This document shows, one piece after another, positions 1 through 12,112 of a stretch of DNA of 64,000 nucleotides (position 1 is the stretch's first letter; each line of letters begins with the position of its first letter). The notes beneath the pieces are model-generated. The model made no database searches and had not been told where the DNA came from. It saw only the letters and a program-made list of their open reading frames with translations. Location: NCBI RefSeq assembly GCF_958979055.1, contig NC_084888.1, positions 34,901,804 through 34,965,803 of the forward strand, written 5' to 3'. The position numbers were made by a program, and so were the translations under genes. This DNA comes from Alnus glutinosa. Its lineage: Eukaryota > Streptophyta > Magnoliopsida > Fagales > Betulaceae.

Positions 1-3000
1 CCAACGTATCTACATGCACCATGACCTGTTCAAGACGAGCAAACAAAAATGGAATATTAAGATTTACTTCTTCTTTCTTTTTTATTTGATGGATAATATA
101 TATATATATATACATGAGAAAATTTTACTTACCATCTTTAATCTTTAATCTTTCATCTTTAATCTTTCGTCATTTTCACAATCCTCCTCTTAAACTTTTA
201 AAAATGTCAATTTAGTATATTAATCTTTCAATTTTTTTCAGTGTCATCCATATGTTAGTATTTTCGTTAAATCTTATAGCAAAATTTCCAAAATACCACC
301 TTTTTTTTTTTAGGATATTTTATTAAATCATGTTAAAATTCAAAAAATACCTGATTTTTATATATATATATATATATATAATTTTTTTTTAAAAGATTCA
401 AGCATGATTATTTTTACAAATTACAATAAATCTTGACCAATGCTTAAATCCTGCAAAAAAAAATTTCTCTTTTTTTTTTTTCCCCTAAAAAAGATGAAGG
501 GTATCTTAGAAATTTTAACACCTCTCCGATAAGATTTAACGAAAAATTCTAACAGAAATGTGAAATTAAAAAAAAAATTAAAAGATAAATTCATTAAATT
601 AACATTTTTTAAAGTTTATAGATATAATTGCAAAAGTGATGAAAGATTAGGATCAGTAAGTAGATCGTTTTTCCATATATATAAACAGTGAAATTTACTT
701 ACTTGGGTCAAGGGTGGTTAGGACTGCAGTGTGAGCGAAATCACAGTTGTAATCATGGCGGCCGGACTTGTAATAGTAAGCATTCATGACGAAGGATGCG
801 TGGGAGGCAATGGCATTGGGTTGGAAGCAGGCTCCACCAGCTTGTATGGGCTTGCAATCCACCCCTGAGCTGCAAACGTAGTCTATGTTTGCCTGTAGCG
901 CTGCATTGGTAGCACCTGCCTTTGGTACGCACCACTTCTTGCCTGCCACGGGTGCCGGACTTCCTGGCCTGGGCATTGGTCTATTACCTCCAGACTGCAT
1001 AAATAACAAAAAGATTAATCATAGCATTGGACACAATCAACTAATTAGCATGTGATCCCTTAATTTCCAAGCAATTTAATACTAACACGACAAGATCTGC
1101 TCCCCAGCAAAAGCAGAGCAAAAGAAAAGACAACTAAATGAAGGCGCGATGATCCGATATTCAAATCTTAAAAACACATGCCTACTCCCTCTAAGCATGT
1201 GCCAGTGCTACTGTTACGTTAGTTAAAAAAAAAAAATTAAACAACCCCTCTCTTGGTCGGCGTCATTTCTAAGCAGCACGCGGGGTGACTGCCAGTTCAA
1301 AGATCAGATCCGATGGTCGCAACTGCCATAGCTTGCTTGTCATGGATAATTGTGACGACCCGATAACTCTGATAGTAGGGTGAACACTATCAAAGGCTTG
1401 GTGAGGGTGACCGATCATCCCATTACTTTCAGGACAGTCATCCTTGCACAACACATGTGCACAACTGTAAACACATACATTAGAACCCACCCTCTATATC
1501 TACACTCTACACAACATGTGCCATTTCTCTTACTTTCAAGGGAGCGGTCAACCACTCGTGAGAGTGGTTGGACATTTTTTATTTTATTTTTGGCCTGACG
1601 TGACAATGTCACTACCACATCAGCTCATAAGGTATGTAAATTGTTAGTAGGGCTAGCATTTTTCTATCTTGAATAGTACTAGTAAAACTGGTGCCTCATA
1701 TCGATCTTAAAAACAAATGTGGAACTTAAATGACACTTTTTTGTTTGTCTGAGCACAATGGAAACACTAATAGCAGAATGAACAAGAATTGGAGCCAGCA
1801 CATGATAAATATCATAATTAACTGTATAAATCAAATACGAAAAAGAAGGAAGAACAGAGATTGGTAATTGTACATCCTATTATTTTTCTTACTTCATGCC
1901 TCCCACATTGCACATAATACCAATATTGTTGTTTCTGCTAGCGATTGGGCAAGGGACAAACAAATCTGAAGACTTGTAACAAACAATTCGAAAACTTGTC
2001 CATACTCTTAGTAATGGATACATTCTTTCAAAAAACTAATCCCTTTCCTCAAGAAATTCAATAACATATTCTTTTCTTTCCTTCCTTATCAGACAAACAA
2101 CAATACCTTACTTACCAAAAAACAATACTTCTACTATCCAAGAAAAAAGGAAAGTTTTTTTTTTTTTTTTTTGTTCTTAAAAAAATGAAAGTGAATTATA
2201 TTTCATACCTGGCCATTGCGCATAATCCCAACGTCATAAATCGGAGTGAAATCCGGTCGGAACAATCCCCAGTTCCTCTCAGCGGTCGGACCCGGCTTAA
2301 GGTTCTCATCAAACAACGAGAAAAGGTAGGTCTCGAATCTCCGGTTGGGCATCAACGGCGTGCCCCTACGCGAGCTGGCATGCCTGACCAAGTTCCCATT
2401 AAAAGTCGCCGCATTGGCCACGCTACAGGCTTCGTAGCCGTCGCAGTTGGTGGGCCAACCGGTCTCGCCCACGACCAACCCCACGTCGCCGTACCCGACG
2501 GCCTTCATGGCCGAGTGGAGGGCGTCCATCATGGCGTCGAACATGTTGGTGTACGTAATGCCTGTGAACTTGTCGTGGATGCCAGAGTTGCGCTTGAAGA
2601 GCGCGTAGTTCGCCATCTTTGGAGAGTAGGCGAAGTAGGGGTAGGGGTTGACCATGAAGGGTGCATTGGTCTCGCGTAGGAACTTGAGCATGGGCGCGAA
2701 TACGACCTGGTCGTAGCCTCGCCTGAACCGGCCGGCACTCGGCGGCTCAGAGATTGAGAGTATGCCAAGAGAGTGTGGGGATGTGACCTGGTAATGAAGC
2801 GGACAAGAAAAGGCCATTGTTAGAGCTCAGACGCTCAATAATATATTCCAACTAAAAAATACCAAATCAAAGGAAATCTATGTACCCAAAAAAGGGGAAA
2901 AAAAACAGAGCCAAAATTATTATATTCTCCAACCTTAATGTCCTGGATTCCCGCGAGAACAAGAGCGTGGTGGAGACTCCTCATCGCGGGGACGAGGCGG

Positions 3001-3383
3001 CTGATGAGGCTCTTGTCCGCGGTGGCCATGATTTCGTTGCCAACAGCAATGTAATTGATCCGCGTCTGCGGGTGGAACGGGACGATATGGGTGGCGACCC
3101 ACTGGCGAGCGTTGGCGAGGACTGCGAGGGCGGGGATGTCACCGTTTCCGACGGTCACGGTGACGAAGATGCCAGTGTTGGCAAAGGCCCGGAGGACGTC
3201 AGGGTTAGTGTCGAAGATCTTGACGCGGTCGATGATGGTCTGGGTCTTGAGGAAGTTGGCCACTTGCGCTGGTGGCGGAAGGTTGTTTCCTAGAGTGCCG
3301 TAGTTGACGCCGATGGAGTGTGCGGCTGTGGAGAGGTAGAGGACGAGAGTGGAGAGGACGAGGATGGGGTGGGAGAAGGCCAT
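1..3383 (-). CDS. Glucan endo-1,3-beta-glucosidase (GH17) with X8/CBM43 domain, 3' end outside window
   Basis: Exons on the minus strand: 3383-2934, 2787-2209, 994-703, and 25-1 (runs off the window). All junctions are GT..AG and keep phase (150, 193, 97 codons plus a split Ser). The product would hydrolyse beta-1,3-glucan (callose) in the wall or at plasmodesmata. Residues 1-23 form a signal peptide. The GH17 barrel starts at IGVNYG. The acid/base Glu117 lies in VGNEI and the nucleophile Glu258 in VGETGWP. A Pro-rich linker (about 344-362) leads into an X8 domain beginning WCVPKAG, with Cys residues in the family pattern and a CDF motif. The last partial exon reads SHGACRYVG, the usual end of X8. 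Any C-terminal GPI signal would lie beyond base 1, so wall-bound versus GPI-anchored cannot be decided. Start is the first ATG, about 60 bases below a TATA box. The family assignment is secure; the exact paralogue is not. Confidence 0.93.
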
Positions 3384-3441
3384 GGTTTTGCGGGTCTCTT
3401 TGCAGACCTGGAGACACGGATGGGAAGGAGGGCTTGTGGCG

Positions 3442-3449
3442 TATTTATA
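3442..3449 (-). promoter_or_regulatory. TATA box of the GH17 gene
   Basis: On the minus strand this reads TATAAATA, about 60 bases before the ATG at 3383. That is a normal spacing for a plant core promoter with a short leader. Confidence 0.55.
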
Positions 3450-4763
3450 GTAGGGGAGAATTGATCGGTTGTTTTTATTGGTAATTATTTTCTTTATCCA
3501 ACAAAATTATACCTACTAATCTTTTTTTGATAAGTTTTCGTTCAGAATTAGCAAAGTACATCAACTACCCAACATTACTTAAATTATCACAACGATTTTA
3601 TGCTCCTTAAATAGTTCTGAGGTTTTTTTTTTTTTTTTTTCCCCTAGGGTGCTGAGATCTTATAGGTGGTCCAAAGAGCTCTTTATTATTTACTTTTAAC
3701 CATTTAGAACACCATTATTTTAAGTATATGATATTACATCTAAAAATAAATTTATAATATTACATAAATATAGTAAAATAATGATAGGAATAATCTTTTA
3801 AAAAATTCAATGGGCCTAATAATAATGGATTCCAGTCCACTTAATACCTTCACGGCTTCCCAATGGGATTATGGTGAATATTAATTAACAGTTTCGTTCA
3901 CGTCTCGAAGTTGTCGTGTTTACGTGGCGCTTGGACAAACGTTTGTGAGTCAAATCAAAGGTTCAAAGCTGACAAGAGTCCAACGCTGGGCGCGCTAATA
4001 AATAAGACTTACCTTCTTTCAGTCTTTCGCGATTCTTGTTTTGCGCGATGCACGCGCTATAAACACGAGTGGCCCTTCGACTTTGGCGTGTAAACCCGAC
4101 CACCTCTTTTCTGACATCTCACAGGTTGTGCGGCGATCACGCACGCGCTTTTCTTTTAATTAAAGGAAAAAAGAAAAGTGACCGGTGTTTTTTAGCGCGT
4201 TACGCGGTTTCTGAAGGTGTGGGCGGCAACGGCAATTGGTAAAGGTTTAGAGGTTGTGGGCTGGGCCTGATACAGAGCACCTATCCAGTTGTCATGACTA
4301 AATAGTTGTGATTTTTACAGCCGTTGGATCATTGAAAGGTATCTACTGTCTAGGCTGAGACTCACGATTTGGTCCTAAACGGAAAGCCCATCGAATAATG
4401 CTTTTTCATAAATCCCTTTAATAAATGGGTGCATTTGCAAAGATGTATATAGTGGGAGCATTGGCACATTATTTTTTCACTGCTTCCTCAAGGTAAAAAA
4501 TCACTTTTGTTATGTGTATTAAAATCCATTCATTGTGATTATTGGGTCAGGCCTTTGAACATATTCATGGTTTGGATAACATCCTTATAAAATCATGCAA
4601 ATTGCATATCACGTACATCACTGTAAATAGACTAATAACTTTTATAAAATGTTGTAAAATGCTCGTGGTAACTCTTGTTCGAATCATGACCCTAACCAAG
4701 AGACATAAGTTAGACCAAAAATAAAAGAAAAAAAAAAAAAAAAAACCTTGAAAACGGGATTAT

Positions 4764-4935
4764 GAGTAATTCTAGAAGTTCTTCATGTGTCACTCTTGTG
4801 TCCCTCAAAAAATGAGGTGGCTTTTAAAATCACTATTTGATCAAAATTCAATACTGATCAATCACAAACTCAATAACAATTTTAAAAGTCACATCATTTT
4901 TTTAGAGACACAATAAAAACTTTTAGCATTACTTC
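4764..4935. mobile_element. Hairpin MITE, family A copy 1
   Basis: About 170 bases folding back on itself. The left arm (GAGTAAT.CTAGAAG, then a GTGTC block and GTGGCTTTTAAAATC) is answered by the reverse complement on the right (GATTTTAAAAGCC-like, GAGACAC, AGCATTACTTC). The same family recurs at 31361-31534 and 55681-55848. No clean target duplication was found. Confidence 0.6.
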
Positions 4936-6611
4936 GAAATTATAACCAAAAGACACTACACGCTATAAAAATTCACCATTCTTAAGCATCTCTTTGACTA
5001 ACTCAAAGTTTTTTATTTTAACATAAAGTCGTAAGTAGAGCTTTATTTCACTAATATTCATAAATTGAGCTTCACTGGAGTCAAAATTTTTCATTGAATA
5101 TAAGACTACCCAAACCTCTCTGTATCATAGTTAAAATTTTATTTTGTTGTATTTAATGATATACATGATTATATTTATTGTATCAAAACTGCTTTAAAGG
5201 CTATAACATCTACAATTCTTATTTTTCTTTTTGTATTTTCTCAAAAACTCTTTAACTTGTTCAAACTTGATGAATTATTGGTTTGAGTTCACATGTACCT
5301 ATTAAATATTGGCCATTCAACCAACTGGCCATTGACAAGGTGAAGTGTACGGATATGAGTATGCCAATTTTTATTTTTTATTTTGGTGGGGAAGGGGTTT
5401 ATAAATATTCGAATTAAATAACACTTATCACCAAGTTAATTCACCTGCCAAAGGACCCGAATAAGTCCAGTGGCTCTTATTTCTTAACCGTTGCTGCAAC
5501 AAAATCCACAACTGGCAGATATGCAAGCCTTTTCCTTGCGTTTATCCGGAGGAGTAATGCCAAGTGTCTACACTTTGTACACAACTCCTAAATATTGATT
5601 TAAAAAATAAAATAAAATAAAAATAAAAATTGCACTTTTTGTACAACAAACATTACTCTACGAGGAGAATGACAACTCTAAAAAGCTGACTAATTTGTTT
5701 TTATTTTCGAACTTCTATCTCCAAGAGCTTCTGTTTTTACGTGCATCGACTTGAAATTCAGTTAATCTTTTGCACCGGTAACCTACGTTTTTTTACTCCT
5801 CTTTTGTTTATTTATTTATTTATTTTTTTTGTGATAGTATTGCTTTAGTTAAATAAATTCAATTTGGCTTATTCGGATGAGGATCAAGGATTACTACAGA
5901 AGAGGTTTCATTTCTTTTCGAAAACAAGTTATTATTAGTCTCTTTTAAATTGACGTGATAATTCACGTGACACTTACCATGCATCTTAACTAATAAACAA
6001 TTACATTTAATTATAGTAGTTGTAACAACGCCACGTGGACTACAACGTCATTTTGTCAAAAAAAAAAAAGAAGTAGTAAACGTTATAATACCCAAAGTAT
6101 TTTCCAATAGGAAAATGTTATTCTTAATCCATTTTCCAACAATAAATTATTAATGATATATAGCATATGCATTTTGTAAACATATCGGACAAAGATGCTA
6201 ATTTGATTATATATGAAAAAAGAGAGAGTTAAGATTGCTATTTGGACAATTCATGTTTTAAATAAAAAAGGTTAACCAGAAGGCCAAGATCGATCATCCA
6301 ACTGATCTTCTTTGTCCCTCCTATGTTTTTCTTTCTTTTCTTTTTCTTTTTTTTTTTTTTTTTTTTTTGTCACACGTCCTCTACAATGTCATTTCAGTGT
6401 AACAAAGATTAAGCAAAAAGTCTTACTTGTAAATTTAATTAAATAGTGGTTGACTTTTTTTTTTTTTGCTAAAAAATAGTGGTTGACTTGTTAATTATAC
6501 ACCCATAACTATTTTATTAATTATGAACCGTCATATATATATAAAATGTAGTATCTCAAACATTTTTCTTACAAAAGAGTGTTGCCCGTGATACACCTAT
6601 ATTATAATTAA

Positions 6612-6751
6612 AGTAATGCTAAAAATTGTATTTTTATCTTATAATTACTTCATAATGTCGACGTATAATGAAAAATCCAACAATTGAGTGTGTCTTTCAC
6701 GTGAGCACCGTTAACTAGTTGTGGGATAGAAATGTAATTTTTAGTATTTCT
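6612..6751. mobile_element. Degenerate hairpin MITE-like repeat
   Basis: The left end AGTAATGCTAAAAATTG is roughly the inverse of the right end (rc AGAAATACTAAAAATTAC), with matching inner blocks about TATTTTTATC. It lies about 130 bases before the RDM1 start, so it may be part of the RDM1 upstream region. The ends are eroded and this is a weak call. Confidence 0.35.
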
Positions 6752-6879
6752 CTAATTATAATAAGAATATATAAATACCATCTAATTAATCATATCTCAT
6801 GACTAATATATCCAATAACGCCTCTCCTGGCCTCCCTCTTCTCTCACCCTAATCTCTCCGGCCTACTCAAACTGCTAAG

Positions 6880-9071
6880 ATGTTGCGCCGACATAGTCCC
6901 TTATCCAATAAACACTTACTGGTATCGGATTCGGACACAGAATCCGACAACCCAAGCAGTGACTGTGACTCTGAGACACTGAAGCAAAATAAAAAGGGAT
7001 GTCAAAAAAGGAAGACAACTAAAAAAGAAAAAATTGTTGTCGAAGAAAGTAGCCGAAATGTGAAGGCATTGAAGGAAGATCCAGGTTAATTTATAGTTGC
7101 TAACTATCATTTCATTCCTATCTACTTTTAAACTCTCATCTTTTCATTCTTTCTTTCCATTTGGACATCATATATATATTCTGCAAATGTTACTTGTACT
7201 CCAAGTTTCTTTTTTCCATTTTTAAAATGAATTTATGTGTCTATTTAACTTTAACACTACAACCTATTTGTATACAAAATCTCCGAGACAAATCCCACTA
7301 ATTTTGAATTTTCATTAAAACGATTGATGATATACATGGAAAAACTCGGGTTGTTCTTGACGCCTGATGTTGTGTATGGTAAGAATTGGGTGCTCGCGTT
7401 CTGCCTTGTTCTTCACGCCCACTTCTTTCCTTCGACTATTTGGTATTATCTTGTTCTTTTTCGCTGACGTGGCATTGTCAATTCACATTTAGATTAATCT
7501 TAATTAAAAAAAAAAACTAATAATAGATTAACAATACTACATCAATAAAAAAGGATGAGAGAAGTACAAGAAAATATAAAATAACATTTCTCATTTCCTT
7601 AACACGTACCGTAGGTCTCTAGTTGGAAAATTTGGCTATATATGTTGTTGGGAACTGCACAAGAGGGGTTTAGATTGTGAGAACTGCAGACGCTCGCTCA
7701 AGTCCGACTAAGTCATAATTTGACTCAGTCCCATCAGAACATCAGTGGTACCCAAGTAGAATAATCTTTGTTAGACTTAGATTACATTTAAAACTTGATT
7801 CCTATGAGACATATATAAACCCTAGACATTGAAATCTCTCCTTTCCCTTTATCTTCCCATCAATATTAGTATCATAACCCTTTGATATGATGGATATCAT
7901 GTTATACTCAATCAAGAGTTGACCTTAATTTATGTTCAAAGCGTAGCTAGATATACATGAAGTTTAATCAAGCATCAATTTACAGAATATTAACCCCCTA
8001 ATTAAGTGTTACAATATTGAATGACCAAATGTTATGATGTAAGGGATGATCACACCATAACAAGTGTGGTTATCCCCACACCAAATCATCTATATGAAAG
8101 GGGAACTTTCTTAGAGGTTATAAAAAGATAAACAATATTGCAACTCTTGGTAAAGAGTTGCATAAATTATATTCTATATATATGGAATGTGGTTAATCAT
8201 AAAGTTTCCACACAATTTCATGCTCAAAAATTCGTTTTACTTTGTCCTCTTGGATTTCCACCCTAATGGGAAAATCCTTCCAAATCTTTTCTATTCAATT
8301 TCCTTGATCATCAAATACGCTCAAATGTTTGGTGGTGGATATAAAGAATGGATGCAAAATATGTCATCAATTAAGATGGACCTTTCTCACATAACTTTCT
8401 GGGAAATCTTGGTAAAATGATATGAACCCAGGTGCCATTGCACATAATATCATCACTTCTTTTGCTACATGGTAATCACCGTACCCCTAATGATAAAATT
8501 GCTTGATTTTGAAAATGCTCAACAAAAATCATAATGAAGAATAATTTCCCCTATTGTTAAATATCCTAATATCCTAAAATATTTATGGGATAAATCGAAA
8601 ACTAACGTTACTTCTGACTACATTCCTGTCCGGCAAGTACCATGAATTAATTACATGAAATAAGATTGTTTCATAATTAATGCAGAATCAATGGTGGAGC
8701 ACGCAAAAAGGTATCAAGAATTCATGAAACAAATTCCAATCCCGACAACAGCTCGTGGGTCGACGTCAGATAATGATGATCATCTATTCATCACATGGCA
8801 GGGATTAGTGAAATCCATGAAGCAGTTGTACGGACAGCCATTGCACTACCTAACCCATGTTCTTGTGAAGCAGTGGGATCAGTCAAGGATTGGTGCAGAG
8901 GAGGAAGACAAGCCAGTGGACAACATTATTCATCGTAACAAGGCTGAGGCCATCGTTTGGGACGTGGAAGAAATCCACAGGCGTTGCACCTCTCATCTCC
9001 ACCTTGCTAAGCTTTGGCTACAAGATCCCGATTATCATGCTTTTGTTGATGAAGTCATCCCGCCGTCTTAA
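6880..9071 (+). CDS. RDM1: RDM1-like protein of RNA-directed DNA methylation
   Basis: Two exons, 6880-7084 and 8686-9071, joined in phase (split Glu69) to give 196 residues. The second exon carries the whole conserved RDM1 core: YQEFMKQIPIPT, MKQLYGQPLHYLTHVL, QWDQSR, HRNKAEAIVWDVEEIHR, HLHLAKLW and DPDYHAFVDEV. In Arabidopsis, RDM1 binds methylated single-stranded DNA and works with DRD1 and DMS3 in the DDR complex, which helps Pol V transcription and de novo methylation in the nucleus. The first 68 residues are not conserved in the family: Ser/Asp/Glu-rich (about 16-35), then Lys-rich (about 38-52), which may act as a nuclear localisation signal. The product is longer than the 163-residue Arabidopsis protein because of this N-terminus. 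The 1.6-kb intron holds no other gene. Start is the first in-frame ATG of exon 1. Confidence 0.92.
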
Positions 9072-9398
9072 GGCCGGCCGGTTGCTCAGTTTCATTATTA
9101 ATATGTTTCGTTATGGAACACATGTCTCAATTTCAACGGTTCGATTAAATCTGTTTGGATGTAATGCTGGTTCATTTTAGATGCCTGAGACATTTCAAAT
9201 AAGCATTTTTAATTCAAATCTATTCCTCAATCCATGGTTTATTTGATATGTGGCCTTTCAAGATGGATATAACAGTCTAAATTGTTATCTTTAGTTCACT
9301 AAACTGTATTTTGTTGCTCAGCAAACAGACCTTTGTTTTATCATTCTTTCTTGAGTAGTCAATTTGGCCTTGCACCACATCATTGAGACTTGGATAGG

Positions 9399-9885
9399 GT
9401 GCAATTAGTTGCATGTAGTGCATATAATACAGGTAATTAATCTGAAAAGACAAGTAGGCTTCTCACCTATTCGCTCAAGTACATAAACCGTCCAAGGTGT
9501 TTGATCGAGCATATTTTGTCTCACATTAATTGTTCGAATTACATGCAGTACGGAAATTGAGTGCAATTAGCCGCTCGTATTACATATAATACATGTAACT
9601 AATTAATGTGAAAGATAGGTAAGCTTCACATCCATTCGCACAAGTACCCAAACTGTCCAAGGTGATTGAGCATATTTTTCTTCACATTAATTGTTCGAAT
9701 TACATGCAGTACATGAATCGGGTACAATTAGTTGCCCGTATTGCATATAATACAAGTAGCTAATGTGAAAGGAGGATAGGTAGGCTTCTTACCTATTCGC
9801 ACAAGTGTCTGTACTGTCAAAGGCACCTCAGCATATTTTTTTTTATATTAACTGTTCAAATTATGTGTAATACAAATAGTTAATT
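9399..9885 (+). repeat. Three tandem copies of a ~161-base unit with an inverted terminal piece
   Basis: Units begin at 9399 (GTGCAATTAGTTGC), 9561 (GTGCAATTAGCCGC) and 9722 (GTACAATTAGTTGC), a period of 161-162 bases. Each unit carries GCATATAATACA-type, CCTATTCGCACAAGT-type and CACATTAATTGTTCGAATT-type blocks in the same order. The array ends near 9880-9895 with an inverted copy of the unit start (TTAATTGCACTCGATCCC). ACTTGG occurs just outside both ends (9388-9393 and 9903-9908), a possible 6-base duplication. Confidence 0.75.
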
Positions 9886-9964
9886 GCACTCGATCCCAAT
9901 TCACTTGGTTGTTATTCTATATGCTCATATTTATTTTCCCTTTACAGTATTAAAAAATAAATAA

Positions 9965-10000
<36 letters not shown>

Positions 10001-10717
10001 TAATCCGTGAGTTTCTTCAAAATTTAAGGATGTTATCTTTAATTTTTGTTGTTTACCAAATAATTTGGACCCATCGATGTTAGTAGTTACTAAAAGCAAG
10101 TCAATTTTCAGTACAGTATTTTCTCAATTTAGTAATTTTCGAACATGCTTGAAATCCTTGGCAGCATGGCGGGCAATAGTGCGGCGACGCTTATTCTCAG
10201 CATTCCTCCACATAAACGTACGGTTACATAATCAATGCCAGTGGGGGAATCTAGCAGAGCTGACAACCAATAATTATACGGTGGTAGGTTGATTAAATTT
10301 TAACCGTCTTACTTTTTGCAAAGGGACCCAAATTTTGGTTTATTAGCAATTTACCCCTGTTCTTCTCCTATTCTTATTAGAGCCTAGTTGTTTTTTCTTT
10401 TTCTTTTCTTTTCTTTTTTGAAGAGTTTAGAGCCTAGTTGTTGAAACAAGGATTTGGCTTAAGTACCTACGTGAAAAAATTGTCTAGTTTTTAATTTTTT
10501 TATAGCATTCTTGTAATTTTTTTCAACGATTGAGATTTAATTTCGTTCTTTTTGTTTCTCATAAAAATTTGAAATTAAATGATGATCCTTGATGGTTTAA
10601 TAATTTTGATGATGTATTAAGCTGATCCAAAACCCATCAAAATTTATTATAAAAAAGTCATCCAAAACTGATGGCATTATAAAAGGTGCTACATAGCTCA
10701 GATCATTCTATTTCTAA

Positions 10718-10952
10718 TAGGGGTGAGCATCGGTTCGGTAAGCGGTTAAGTCGGTTCGGTTAAGTTGGTAAAGTCAACTTTGACGGTAAAGTTGGTAGGC
10801 GGTTGATGTCGGTTCGGTTGCAATTAAGTGGTGGTAGTTTAATAATTTGTCCACAAAACGTTCAGTAGGCGGTTAAGTCAGTTCGGTTAAGTCGATAAAG
10901 TCAGTTTGGTTGCGGTTCGGTAGGCGGTAGTCAGATAATTTGCCCACCCCTA
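10718..10952. mobile_element. hAT-type MITE with 8-bp target duplication
   Basis: Starts TAGGGGTGAGCA and ends with TGCCCACCCCTA, a 12-base terminal inverted repeat with one mismatch. It is flanked by the perfect direct repeat ATTTCTAA (10710-10717 and 10953-10960). The interior is built from repeats of the GGTTCGGT / GCGGTTAAGTC type. The ends and 8-base duplication are standard for non-autonomous hAT elements. Confidence 0.88.
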
Positions 10953-11222
10953 ATTTCTAACCGGGGTACAAGTGAAAAGAATTTCGACAGTGTTGGCACA
11001 AATGATGATAAAAAGAAATAGATGGGAAAACAATGTAATAAAGATGGTAATTTACTTAGAAAAAGCCACTCTACAGCGGCATAAAAACAAAAATCTCTGG
11101 TCTCGCATGAGCCAATTTGGATGAGCCTTTTGGGCATGGATGAGCAAAGGCATGAATAGGACAACGAGTACAACAAAACTCCCTCGATGTCACCGATGAC
11201 ATAGTCAACTATATTGAAAGTA

Positions 11223-12112
11223 ATGCAAAATCGAAGGCGGTCAATGCAGCCAGAGACAAGGTGCACCATCCACGACAACTCTTCCCCTGGCTATGGCCAG
11301 CTCCTCCCTGGATGGCTTGCTGTGGAGCGGCATATGAAGTCTAGCAGGGTCTATAAGGTAATATTAACGTTGTGCATGGATTTGAATTGTATTTTACTAT
11401 TTCAGAATATAAAACGTGTAAATATGAGAGATTAGAATAGTAATCACAAAAATAACGTAAAAAGACTCATTATGTCCTTAACAAATAGTATCATAAACAA
11501 GCTTTTTTAGATTAAAAAAAAAATTACTATTTTGATATTTAATATATGTATTTATAAACGCAAATGAATAGCGTAAATGGTTGAGAATACATGATTCAAG
11601 AACCGTAAGGTCTCAAGTTTCGTATTCAGTCGATATTCATAACCAAGTCTAGCTAGCTTGACGACCACAAAACTTGGTTAAGCTGGTCTCAAACTTACAT
11701 GTGATTCTCCAGTGCTTTTTGTGCTTTTTTTAAAATGTAAGTGAAAATGACATGCTCTAAAACAAATGTTCAATTAATAAGTTGGGTTAGAGAAAATTCA
11801 TCCGACCCATTTGGAAGAAAACTTCGTAATCGAAAGCCTCCGAACTCATGTTTACACGCTTCATAACTACTAATTGTTGTGCAGTACTACTATGACCCTT
11901 CTGGGCGTCTGTACCGCAGCCAGCACGAAGTTATCCATGCTTGGGAAGAGCTAGGCTTGGTCGTTATTGACATGCAAATGACTTTGAAAAATGTAAACAT
12001 TCCGCTATATCACAAGCACTTCAATTTTATGTTTATCTAATCTGTTTGTGCTCTTCATTGTTCTTCAATTTTGCAATTTTATATGATATGTTGCTAATTG
12101 CAGGAAGAGTAA
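11223..12112 (+). CDS. Short methyl-CpG-binding-domain-like protein, 5' end uncertain
   Basis: Exons 11223-11357, 11885-11992 and 12104-12112 join in phase 0 at GT..AG borders and give about 83 residues. The joined sequence contains LLPGWLAVERHMKSSRVYK, YYYDPSGRLYRSQHEV and HAWEELGLV. This matches the plan of plant MBD domains: PGW, a basic strand, YYYDP.SG, then an RSK/RSQ.EV helix. The first exon was begun at an in-frame ATG, but the frame stays open a little upstream to a stop, and an acceptor-like ATAG lies near 11200, so a missing 5' exon is possible. MBD proteins read methylated DNA, though many plant members have lost that activity. The product is only slightly larger than one domain, so it may be a minimal reader, a fragment or a decaying gene. 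The third exon codes only Glu-Glu-stop. Confidence 0.55.
11569..11700 (+). mobile_element. tRNA-derived SINE fragment in the MBD-like intron
   Basis: A box A-like TAGCGTAAATGG (11569-11580) is followed about 30 bases later by a box B-like GGTCTCAAGTTTCG (11609-11622). This is the arrangement of a degenerate RNA polymerase III promoter in plant SINEs. The 3' end and target duplication are unclear. Confidence 0.45.

Larger units (their letters stand above)
3450..6879. other. Intergenic, no gene seen
   Basis: AT-rich spacer between the divergently transcribed GH17 and RDM1 genes. It holds homopolymer runs, a hairpin MITE at 4764-4935 and a weaker one at 6612-6751. The short open frames at 3911-4093 and 4542-4724 have no recognisable protein character. 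Confidence 0.6.
9072..11222. other. Intergenic between RDM1 and the MBD-like gene
   Basis: Contains the RDM1 3' region, a triplicated 161-base repeat (9399-9885), a poly(A) tract near 9969-9999, and a hAT-type MITE (10718-10952). No protein-coding gene was recognised. Confidence 0.6.

Noticed and set aside
2185..2679. Plus-strand open frame of 164 codons
   Set aside because: It lies antisense to GH17 exon 2, which carries clear family motifs on the minus strand.
2880..3293. Plus-strand open frame of 137 codons
   Set aside because: Antisense shadow of GH17 exon 1; Asp/Glu/Val-rich and without family motifs.
8187..8420. Open frame inside RDM1 intron 1
   Set aside because: No family signature; the two flanking RDM1 exons join cleanly without it.
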